This document shows, piece after piece, positions 16,364-24,189 of a DNA stretch of 64,000 nt (its first letter is position 1; every line of letters begins with the position of its first letter). The notes beneath the pieces were generated by a model that searched no databases, had not been told where the DNA came from, and was given only the letters and a program-made list of their open reading frames with translations. A program made the translations under genes and the position numbers. This stretch comes from Clostridia bacterium (lineage in GTDB: Bacteria > Bacillota > Clostridia > Oscillospirales > Acutalibacteraceae), in assembly GCA_017439545.1 (NCBI GenBank), contig JAFSIW010000051.1, positions 1 through 64,000 on the forward strand, read 5' to 3'.

Positions 16364-19300
16364 TTAATAGATTCCGTTTGCCTCATCTTTATAGTCAATG
16401 GCTAACCGATTATACAATCCCAATTGACCACCGCTGTTTCTATAAGAGCGTCCATTATATCTCATAGCATTGATACCCGTAGCACTTCCTTTCTTCATAT
16501 CAAACTGAGAACCGGAAATACCAAGGTTATCACTGCCCACATTTACTGCCAATAATTTTTCTGCCCCGTTTATGGTAATCATGGTGTTACACCCATAAAC
16601 GAAGGTATTGTAAATGGTTTGGTTGTTCCCTTTGTCCGCTATAATATATTTGGCGGATTCCCGCAAAATGGGGTTAAACAATAGGGTGAAAATATCCTCG
16701 TTATCTACCAACCAATATTTCAATTCGGGATCACCGCAACGGTCAATCATCGTACCGTTTTGCAAGCAACCGGTAATCACACCGTTGTTGCCTCCCACAA
16801 GGAAGGTATTGTAATAGCAACAAGTCATTACTCTTTTAATGACGTGGTTATCACATTTACGGAAATCGATGCCGTATCCTGCGGCGGTAATGGTAAGGTT
16901 TTCCGCATACACCCCTTTACCGTTACCTCTTACGGCATAGGTGGTCTTTAAGTTTTTATTATGAGGTCCGTTTTCCGCATAGGTAATCCGAATCCCGTAT
17001 AAACCGGCATTATCACCGTTTAAGGTAATCAAAGCCTTTTCGGCTAAGGGATCTTGCTCTTCATCTAAATCATCCCCGTAATAGGCAAGAATAACAGTTC
17101 CCTTACCGTTCCCATCAAAACCACGGGTGGCTACTGCCGCACTGCCCCGTAATTGCACATCGGCAGGCACCGTAATGGGTTGGTCCAACCGATATGCACC
17201 GGCAGGTAAATACAAAATTCCGCCGGAAGAAGGCATCTCGTTCAAAAGACCTTGCAACGCTGCCGAAACGTCGGTTTTTCCATCCTTCGGCAAATTGGCA
17301 ACCGTTAAATGGGATTGGGGTTGTTTTCTTGTAACCTTTGGCAGTGCCATGTCTTGAATTTGGCTTTCTTGGGCCAATTGTACCGAACCGGAACTCTCCG
17401 CCCCGCTCAAGGTAACATTCACCATTTTTACAAGGCCTTTGGTTCCGTTTTGAATCCCGTTTTCCACCACGCTGTTGGCAATCAGCATGCCCCAACGAGG
17501 GTCTAAATCCTGAACCAAAATACCGGTGGAACAATCGGTAATAGAAATATTATAAAGGGAGCCTGCAAATTGAATGCGTTGTCCTTTTACAATTTTCAGA
17601 CCAATATTGCAATGTTCAATGGTAAGTCCCGAAAATTCGGTCCATTCCAAATCGCCCAACATCATACCAACGGTGTTGGCAGCGGTATAAGCATTCAAAG
17701 CAGCGGCATCCACCGAACGCATCCACCGACCTTTGGCATTGGCCCAATACCGTCCGCTCACCACAACGTTTTCCCAAGTACCTACGTCGGCTTGGTTGTA
17801 AACTTCAGCAGCCGTGTATAAGAAAGTACCCTTCAGGTTTTCAATGGTTAATTGCTCGTGGGCGTTGGTATTCACGGTGTGGCAACAAGCTCCAATGCCT
17901 CGGTACCCATTGATTACCGTGCAGTTTTTAATGGTGGAAAGCATATAGTTGCCACCTCTGCCATCGGTATAAAATACTGCGGGATAGGGTTTCACGGCAT
18001 CCAACGATTGATTGGGATAATACACCGTAAGTCCGACAACACCGCCGCTTCCGCCAAGGTTGAACAAACCGCCTTCCTTGGTGTCTTTGGAAGGAACATT
18101 GGCCACAATCACGGTTCCGTAGTTATCGTCTTGCATGGTATCGGGGTCATTCCAATCCCCCACCAAAGCAACACGAGCAGGGATGGTTAACGAACCGGTA
18201 ATCATATACTCACCTGCGGGTAAGTATACCGTACCGCCACCGGCGGCTTCACAATGATTGAGTGCTTTTTGAATACCCGCCGTGCAATCCACCGCACCGT
18301 CACCGCGTACGATATATCCGTCTTGCGAAGGAATAATATCTGCCACGATTGGCTCTTTGGTATAGGTTGCGGCAACCAAACGAGGGGAAATCTCCCCCGT
18401 GGAAGTATCCACCAAAGGCTCGTTTGAGATCACCCGTTGAGGGAATTCTTTGATTTTTCCAACCACATACTTCAAAATATCCAAAGCATCACTGGCGTTG
18501 ATAGCATCGTCCAAATTCACATCGGCTCGCAAAGCGGCATCTTTTGTCAGTTTCTCTTTACCTACCACCGACTTCAAAACCATCAATGCATCATTCGCAT
18601 TGATCGTTCCGTCGGCGTCTACATCGCCTTGTGCAAAATCAGATGCAACAGGTTTTCCTGATAAGGATTGGCTGAAAAGCCATTCCACTTGATCAGACAG
18701 TCCATAAACCCGGGACCAGATTTCATGACCCTTATCGGTGAATTCCTCATAGGAAATATTACCATTCAATTTTTTCAGGGAATCCACCATATTGCGAGTT
18801 CCAAAAACAGGAACAACCAAGTCATCGGTACTGTGATAAGTGCGAATAGCAACCTGCTTCATGGAACGTACTTGATTCATATCTCCGCCGCCACATACAG
18901 GAATGGCAGCAGCAAAGGTGCCGGGATACCGAGCCAATAAATCCCAAACACCGTAAGCGCCCATAGAATGACCGCCCAAATACAATTGATCGGTATTGAC
19001 GGAATAGGAAGTTTTCATTTCTTCCAACAATTCCATAACTGCCTTGGCATATTTGGTTTCGGCTACTTGGTTAATGCTATACACACCTTGTGCCAAGGGA
19101 ACGTCAACCCATTGTGCCCCCTGTGCACATTGGGGAACCAACACAATCGTTTCTTTCCCTTTTTCTTCTATAATTTGATTCACAAGTTCCATACCGGAAG
19201 CGGTTTGGGCAAGGTTATCGTTTCCTCGTCCATCTTCCGCGTGCAAATGGAGATACACCGAAAATCCTGCTTCAGGGGCTTGTGCCGAGGGAACATAAAT

Positions 19301-19450
19301 CCGATAAGGCAGCGTTGTACCGTCCGAGGCAGTAAACGTCTTCCCTTCCATGTCTGACGCCAACTCATTAGCGACAACCGGCACAATAACGGTACCCACG
19401 GTTAAAAAAACACATAGTATAAAAGACAAAAATTTAATTGGTTTACCCAT
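16364..19450 (-). CDS. Esterase - dockerin - double beta-helix (GH55-like) secreted protein
   Basis: 1028 residues. Signal peptide 1-27. Alpha/beta-hydrolase domain about 33-265 of the CE1/PHB-depolymerase type, with the nucleophile in 'YLGGHSMGAYGVWDLLARYP', Asp in 'YHSTDDLVVPVFG' and His in 'FTDKGHEIWSRV'. A type I dockerin lies in the middle (about 273-337, 'GDVDADGTINANDALMVLKS' and 'DVNLDDAINASDALDILKY'). Two right-handed beta-helix halves follow, each opening with a pectate-lyase-3 type motif: 'VRGDGAVDCTAGIQKALNHC' with 'GGTVYLPAGEYMI' (about 375-405), and 'LPKDGKTDVSAALQGLLNEM' with 'GGILYLPAGAYRL' (about 725-760). This two-helix layout is that of GH55 exo-beta-1,3-glucanases, although the catalytic Glu could not be assigned. 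Deacylation plus glycan cleavage by one polypeptide is the likely role. Confidence 0.82.
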   Translation of the reverse strand: MGKPIKFLSFILCVFLTVGTVIVPVVANELASDMEGKTFTASDGTTLPYRIYVPSAQAPEAGFSVYLHLHAEDGRGNDNLAQTASGMELVNQIIEEKGKETIVLVPQCAQGAQWVDVPLAQGVYSINQVAETKYAKAVMELLEEMKTSYSVNTDQLYLGGHSMGAYGVWDLLARYPGTFAAAIPVCGGGDMNQVRSMKQVAIRTYHSTDDLVVPVFGTRNMVDSLKKLNGNISYEEFTDKGHEIWSRVYGLSDQVEWLFSQSLSGKPVASDFAQGDVDADGTINANDALMVLKSVVGKEKLTKDAALRADVNLDDAINASDALDILKYVVGKIKEFPQRVISNEPLVDTSTGEISPRLVAATYTKEPIVADIIPSQDGYIVRGDGAVDCTAGIQKALNHCEAAGGGTVYLPAGEYMITGSLTIPARVALVGDWNDPDTMQDDNYGTVIVANVPSKDTKEGGLFNLGGSGGVVGLTVYYPNQSLDAVKPYPAVFYTDGRGGNYMLSTIKNCTVINGYRGIGACCHTVNTNAHEQLTIENLKGTFLYTAAEVYNQADVGTWENVVVSGRYWANAKGRWMRSVDAAALNAYTAANTVGMMLGDLEWTEFSGLTIEHCNIGLKIVKGQRIQFAGSLYNISITDCSTGILVQDLDPRWGMLIANSVVENGIQNGTKGLVKMVNVTLSGAESSGSVQLAQESQIQDMALPKVTRKQPQSHLTVANLPKDGKTDVSAALQGLLNEMPSSGGILYLPAGAYRLDQPITVPADVQLRGSAAVATRGFDGNGKGTVILAYYGDDLDEEQDPLAEKALITLNGDNAGLYGIRITYAENGPHNKNLKTTYAVRGNGKGVYAENLTITAAGYGIDFRKCDNHVIKRVMTCCYYNTFLVGGNNGVITGCLQNGTMIDRCGDPELKYWLVDNEDIFTLLFNPILRESAKYIIADKGNNQTIYNTFVYGCNTMITINGAEKLLAVNVGSDNLGISGSQFDMKKGSATGINAMRYNGRSYRNSGGQLGLYNRLAIDYKDEANGIY

Positions 19451-19572
19451 ATAGATTTCCTCCTTTTATGCTTGAATTGCAAACGATTCGTGAGATTCAA
19501 CCATTCTTTAGGCGTATAATATTACAATAAATACATGACATAATTTGCAAATACGCCAAACGGTATATATCC

Positions 19573-19600
19573 ATTATAACACATATTTTGATATCTGCAA
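19573..19600 (-). promoter_or_regulatory. Sigma-A promoter of the esterase/beta-helix operon
   Basis: Minus strand TTGCAG (19595-19600), 16-base spacer, TATAAT (19573-19578). The roughly 120-base leader contains a dyad (GGCGTAT ... ATACGCC) spanning about 19511-19559. Confidence 0.6.
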
Positions 19601-19639
19601 TATAACGATTGTTTCCACTTTCTGTATCACTCAAGTAAA

Positions 19640-19677
19640 TATGCACCTCCATAAGCATATCACTTTGGAGGTGCATA
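19640..19677 (-). terminator. Terminator of the 1396-residue repeat protein gene
   Basis: Perfect 12-bp stem tatgcacctcca / tggaggtgcata, 18 bases past the stop codon; moderately T-rich tail on the minus strand. Confidence 0.7.
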
Positions 19678-19694
19678 TGATGGGTGGCGATGAA

Positions 19695-22600
19695 TTATTG
19701 TTGTTCCACCGGGAACTCATTGATTTTGCCAACCACTTTTTTCAAAATGTTCAGGGCATCGGCGGCATCTGCCTTGCCGTTTCCGTCGGTATCTGCGGCA
19801 ATGAATTGGTCATCGGTCAAGGTAACTTTTCCTACTACCGATTTCAGTACTTCCAGTGCATCAGCAGCAGTAACGTCGCCATCCCCGTCTACGTCACCGA
19901 TTTTTACTCTCAAAGCTTTTTCGGCAGCTTCCAGAACATCCAGGTTGGTAACGTATTCTTGTACTTCGTCATCCAAATTGTCGTAAGCTTCACGAGCGGC
20001 TTCAATGGCAGAAGCATCATCTTTCGTTATATCCTTGGTAGCAGGCAGAGCTGCGATCATGTCAATAACAGGTTGAGCGGCAGCCATCAAACGTTCGATT
20101 TCGGCAATGGCAGATTCTGCGGCACGCAGAGTCAGCAACCCTTTAACCATTTTCTTTTGATCGTCGGTCAACGCCGTATAAGCGGCACGAGCGGCGGAAA
20201 CTGCGGCTTTGTCTTCGATGGTCAATTCATCGGCGGCAGGCAAAGCGGTGATCATGTCGGACACTGCTTTCGCGGCGGCTTCGTTGTCAGCAACGATTTG
20301 CTGATCTGCAATGGATTTTTCTGCGGCAACGAGAATTTCAACCTTCAGAACCATATTCTTTTGAATATCGGTCAACTTATCGTAAGCGGCACGAGCAGCT
20401 TCCACAGCGGTTTTGTCATCAAGGGTAACCCCTTCAGCGAAGGGAGCAATCATAGCGTCAACTGCAGCAGCAGCGGCTTTGTCGGCAGGGAATTGTTCAG
20501 CAGCACGATCAGCAAAATCTTGGTTAGCAGCTGCGAATTCATCCCAACCTTTGGTAACGGCTTGATATTCTTCAGGCAAAGCAATGTATTTGGCATAGAT
20601 GGCATAGAAATCATTATAGGTGGCTTCTGCGGGGTAATTTTGGATGGCCAAAGTTACGTCTTTCGCAATGTTCCGCAAGGAGTTAATTTCAGCAACACCG
20701 GCACTGTTCATAAAGTGCATATCATCAACACGAACAACAAAACCATCTTCGGGAATGGCCAAACCGGTGCAGTACAAGCGCAAGCTGGCAACGGTGAGAA
20801 CGTCTCCGGCTTTGATGGGCCGTTTGGTGTCAGCGTTTTCTTGGTAAGCACCGCTTAAGGTCAAGGGAATCACAACGTGGTTCCAGCCGTCAACCAGATT
20901 TTGGAGAACAGGACGAACGATGGTGTTCTTGGTAGTACCGGCATTGCCCCAAGCGTTGGCGCCACCGGTTTGCACCGTATCCAAACCGAAACCGCAGTCA
21001 TTGGCGGCATTGTTAGCGGCATTAACCAAAACAGAAGCGTCGGATACGTACAGATCGAAGGTTACGTACAGGTCATCGGGATCGGTAACGATCAATTTGG
21101 AGCAACCGTCGGGGTTGATCAATTCATCGTCATTTTGATTGTTTTGGTTATAGCCGTATACATAGAGATGCATATCGGCGGCAGAAACGGAACCATCCCA
21201 AACAACTTGGAATGCTTTCTTGCCAACCAATGCGCCGGAGGCCAAACCGCCGGACGTATGGTTGTTGGCTTGGTTCAAGTCAGCGTCGGCTAAATCGAAT
21301 TCACGGAACCGGATATCATAAGCACCCAAGGTAGCGATTGCAACTTCAGCAGCTTCCAAAGTGGCAAGGTTAGAAACCAAACCTTTTGCTTCAGGACTCA
21401 ATGTTCTGTAAGCGGCACGAGCAGCGGCAACAGCGTCGGCATCGTCAGCAGTGATGGTTGCGGGCAAAGCCGCAATTTTTTCTTCCACTGCTTTTGCATC
21501 GGCAATGTCTTTTTCCATTTTGGCAATGGCTTCTTCAGCAGCTACCAAAACATTCAATTTGGTTACATAAGATTTTGCTTTGTCATTCAAAGCGGTATAA
21601 GCAGCACGAGCGGCGGAAACTTCGGCTTTATCGGCTACCGCCACGGTTTCGGGCAAAGCAGCGATCTTAGCATCAACAGCTGTGGCGGCTTCTCTGTCGG
21701 CTTTATCTTGAGCGGCAGCAGCTTTTACAGCAGTCAATTTGGCAAGACTATCGGCTTTCACCAATTCTTTTTGAGCATCGGTCAAAGCGTTATACATGGC
21801 TTCAGCAGCAGCGATTGCAGCTTCATCATCAACGGTGATGTCGGCTACGTCTTTCAATGCGGCGATGGCGGCATCCACAGCAGCGGCTTTTTCAGCATCA
21901 CCGGCAGCTTCTTCCAAAGCTTTGATTTTCGCTTCAGCGGCTTCCAAAACAGCCAAATTGGTAACGGCTACTTTGGTATCATCAGCCAAAGCGACATAAG
22001 CATCTCTGGCAGCTTCTACAGCACCTTTATTGCTCAAAGCAATATCATCGGTAGCAGGCAAGGCTTCAATGGCGGCAACCACAGCAGCGGCTTTTTCAGT
22101 TTCTGCGGTGATGATAGCTTCCATGGCTTCCAAATCAGCCAAGGTGGTAACAACACCTTGAGCAGTTGCAGACAAAGCGGTATATTCTGCACGAAGGGCT
22201 TCAACAGCAGCTTTATCAGCATAAGTAATTTCGGTTGCAGACAATTCTTTCACTTTTGCATCAAAGGCAGGAGCAAGGGTAGTAGCTTCGTCCAAATCGG
22301 TCAAAAGAGAGGCATTGAATACAGAAGCTTTTGCAGTATCGCTCAAAGCTTCATAGGCTGCCTTGGCAGCAGCGATGCCTTCGGTATTTTCAACGGTCAA
22401 ACCGGAGATCACTTGAGCCAAGTCTTTCCCTGCGTTAGCTTCGGGAACAAGAGTTTCCAAACCGTTGGCATTTACGATGCGAATATCGTCAATCCAGAAT
22501 TGGTTTACGTTTTTACCGGCAATGGTTGTAACGCAGTTTTCCCAATAGAACCGAAGGTTATGAACCAATTGGTCAGAGGTAAGATTGAAGGCACTCAACG

Positions 22601-23885
22601 GAATCACAACGTGGTTCCATTTATCGGGTTGCAATTTGCTCATCATGTGGGCTTGCATACCGGCGTTGGTAATGTTACCATATCCCATATCGTGCCAGGT
22701 TGTGGTGGGTCCTAAGCCAATGTTTTGGTCGTTTACACCGTTTACCCAGTTGAAGGACATACCGGTGTAGTAGAAGTCAAATACCAAATATTCCGCTTTG
22801 CTGAAATCCCAACCCTCAGTGCTATGGAAAGAGAAGTGAACCGAAACGGTTCCTTCAGGAGAAGTACCACGAAGGGAGTAAGCACCTTCGGTTTTCTTAC
22901 CGGCTACGGATGTCTTGGTCCATTTACTAAATCCGGCAGCCGGCGTTGCATTGGCCGAACTATCGCAAGCATGCAATTGAACCGACATGGGTTCAGCGGT
23001 CAAAGATTCGTATTTGGAATAGTTGATTACTTTTGCTTTTGCGGCATCACTCAAAGCATCATAAGCAGCTTTGGCAGCAGTCAAACCGTCGATGTCGTTC
23101 TTACCTTCGATTTCGTTAATCAGACCAATTACTTCTTTCGCTGCGATATCAGAGGCATATTCAGCAGAAGCATAGTATTCAGGCGTCATGAAGCGAACGT
23201 CGTCGATGATCATGGTTTGTTCGGCTGGAGCAGTGGCGGTTTCGGACACAATGCGGAACTTCCAAAGTTTTTGCGGATCCCAGTAGTCTGCACGGGTGTT
23301 GGAGCCATGCGCATATTTGTTTTCACCATCATCGGTATCGATGGTGATAGCAATATGGTTCCAACCGTCTTGCAAGCCGTTTTCCAAACCGAAGTCTTGG
23401 GTCCAGGAAGCGTTACCACCGTTCTTTGTGTCAAGTTCGATCCAAGCATTCATGTTATTAACGTCTTTGCTTTCTGCGGCAGCGGCATAACACTGAAGGC
23501 TGAAAATATTACCGGTACCCATAAAGCTTTCGGCATCGGTTACATACAAATCGAATGCCCAAACGGTTTTCCCTTCGGCGTCGATAGCAGCAGTAATGTT
23601 CGTTGTAGCTTCTAAAGCACTGCTGGCTTCGTCAGAATACCAAAACAGGTCGGTTTTGGTGCGACCGGAAAGATTATAGTTAAAAGCACCGACGCCTTGC
23701 ATATAATTCTTGGTTTCCAGTGTGGGCTCCGGCCGATCGGGAGACCCCGAGCACCCTGCAAGCCGATCCATAGAACGCCAAAGCACTTTACCGGTATCGG
23801 CAACCGCAAAAGAACCGGCGAACATGGTAACAACCATCATCATAGCTAAAAGGATAGCCAGCGATCGTTCAAAAAGTTTTTGCAT
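19695..23885 (-). CDS. Giant secreted repeat protein with CBM-like domains and dockerin
   Basis: 1396 residues. Signal peptide 1-30. Three beta-sandwich, CBM-like regions: about 32-232 (ends 'MIIDDVRFMTPE'), about 299-470 (ends 'FWIDDIRIVNANG') and about 855-1063 (ends 'VVRVDDMHFMNS'). They share the terminal D-D-[VIM]-R/H pattern also seen in the GH25 protein. About ten copies of a 50-60-residue helical module link them; consensus 'VxxxIxALPxxxxIxxxDxxAVxAARAAYxALxxxxKxxVxNLxxLxAAExxI'. One copy is after domain 1, six lie between domains 2 and 3, three follow domain 3, and a further one is diverged. A type I dockerin lies at about 1327-1390. No catalytic motif. It probably works as a long spacer or adhesin presenting carbohydrate-binding heads. 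GGAGG lies 8 bases before ATG 23885. The upstream region carries the 74-bp repeat discussed at 26675. Confidence 0.82.
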   Translation of the reverse strand: MQKLFERSLAILLAMMMVVTMFAGSFAVADTGKVLWRSMDRLAGCSGSPDRPEPTLETKNYMQGVGAFNYNLSGRTKTDLFWYSDEASSALEATTNITAAIDAEGKTVWAFDLYVTDAESFMGTGNIFSLQCYAAAAESKDVNNMNAWIELDTKNGGNASWTQDFGLENGLQDGWNHIAITIDTDDGENKYAHGSNTRADYWDPQKLWKFRIVSETATAPAEQTMIIDDVRFMTPEYYASAEYASDIAAKEVIGLINEIEGKNDIDGLTAAKAAYDALSDAAKAKVINYSKYESLTAEPMSVQLHACDSSANATPAAGFSKWTKTSVAGKKTEGAYSLRGTSPEGTVSVHFSFHSTEGWDFSKAEYLVFDFYYTGMSFNWVNGVNDQNIGLGPTTTWHDMGYGNITNAGMQAHMMSKLQPDKWNHVVIPLSAFNLTSDQLVHNLRFYWENCVTTIAGKNVNQFWIDDIRIVNANGLETLVPEANAGKDLAQVISGLTVENTEGIAAAKAAYEALSDTAKASVFNASLLTDLDEATTLAPAFDAKVKELSATEITYADKAAVEALRAEYTALSATAQGVVTTLADLEAMEAIITAETEKAAAVVAAIEALPATDDIALSNKGAVEAARDAYVALADDTKVAVTNLAVLEAAEAKIKALEEAAGDAEKAAAVDAAIAALKDVADITVDDEAAIAAAEAMYNALTDAQKELVKADSLAKLTAVKAAAAQDKADREAATAVDAKIAALPETVAVADKAEVSAARAAYTALNDKAKSYVTKLNVLVAAEEAIAKMEKDIADAKAVEEKIAALPATITADDADAVAAARAAYRTLSPEAKGLVSNLATLEAAEVAIATLGAYDIRFREFDLADADLNQANNHTSGGLASGALVGKKAFQVVWDGSVSAADMHLYVYGYNQNNQNDDELINPDGCSKLIVTDPDDLYVTFDLYVSDASVLVNAANNAANDCGFGLDTVQTGGANAWGNAGTTKNTIVRPVLQNLVDGWNHVVIPLTLSGAYQENADTKRPIKAGDVLTVASLRLYCTGLAIPEDGFVVRVDDMHFMNSAGVAEINSLRNIAKDVTLAIQNYPAEATYNDFYAIYAKYIALPEEYQAVTKGWDEFAAANQDFADRAAEQFPADKAAAAAVDAMIAPFAEGVTLDDKTAVEAARAAYDKLTDIQKNMVLKVEILVAAEKSIADQQIVADNEAAAKAVSDMITALPAADELTIEDKAAVSAARAAYTALTDDQKKMVKGLLTLRAAESAIAEIERLMAAAQPVIDMIAALPATKDITKDDASAIEAAREAYDNLDDEVQEYVTNLDVLEAAEKALRVKIGDVDGDGDVTAADALEVLKSVVGKVTLTDDQFIAADTDGNGKADAADALNILKKVVGKINEFPVEQQ

Positions 23886-23998
23886 GATTTTTTCCTCCTA
23901 AAAATATTTTATTAGAATGAAGTAATGGATTATTTCTCGCAGTCTGTATTGCTGATAGATATTGCTTTTTATAACCACGATACCATAACCACTATATA

Positions 23999-24071
23999 CA
24001 TCATAAATCATAAATTTTAATTTGTAAAATAGATTTTAGTCGGCTTTTTAATATTTTGGTCGTTTTTCGAC
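23999..24071 (-). repeat. 74-bp promoter-region repeat, copy 1 (upstream of the giant dockerin protein)
   Basis: About 88% identical, same orientation, to 26675-26748. Minus-strand conserved blocks are a proximal TTTATGATTTATGATG, a central ATTTTACAAATT and a distal AACGACCAAAA. It lies 114 bases before the start of the 1396-residue protein. The rest of 23886-24120 is AT-rich with no gene seen. Confidence 0.85.
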
Positions 24072-24122
24072 AAAGAATCATTTTCCCAAAAAAGATAATT
24101 TTACGGGGCAAACAAAAAATAA

Positions 24123-24167
24123 AAAGATATGGCTGTAAAACCGTTTGGTTATTACAGCCATATCTTT
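24123..24167 (-). terminator. Terminator of the GH3 gene
   Basis: Perfect 16-bp stem aaagatatggctgtaa / ttacagccatatcttt (24123-24138, 24152-24167); followed on the minus strand by a long T-rich run. Confidence 0.9.
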
Positions 24168-24189
24168 ATTCTATTTTACACTCCAATTT

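Noticed and set aside
21708..22715. 335-codon plus-strand frame opposite the giant repeat protein
   Set aside because: Ser/Phe/Gly-rich product is the mirror of the Ala/Glu/Lys-rich helical repeats; no supporting signals.
19695..23885. CRISPR-like regular repeats in the giant protein gene
   Set aside because: The repeats are coding, diverged at DNA level and about 170-210 bases long, so they are protein modules.
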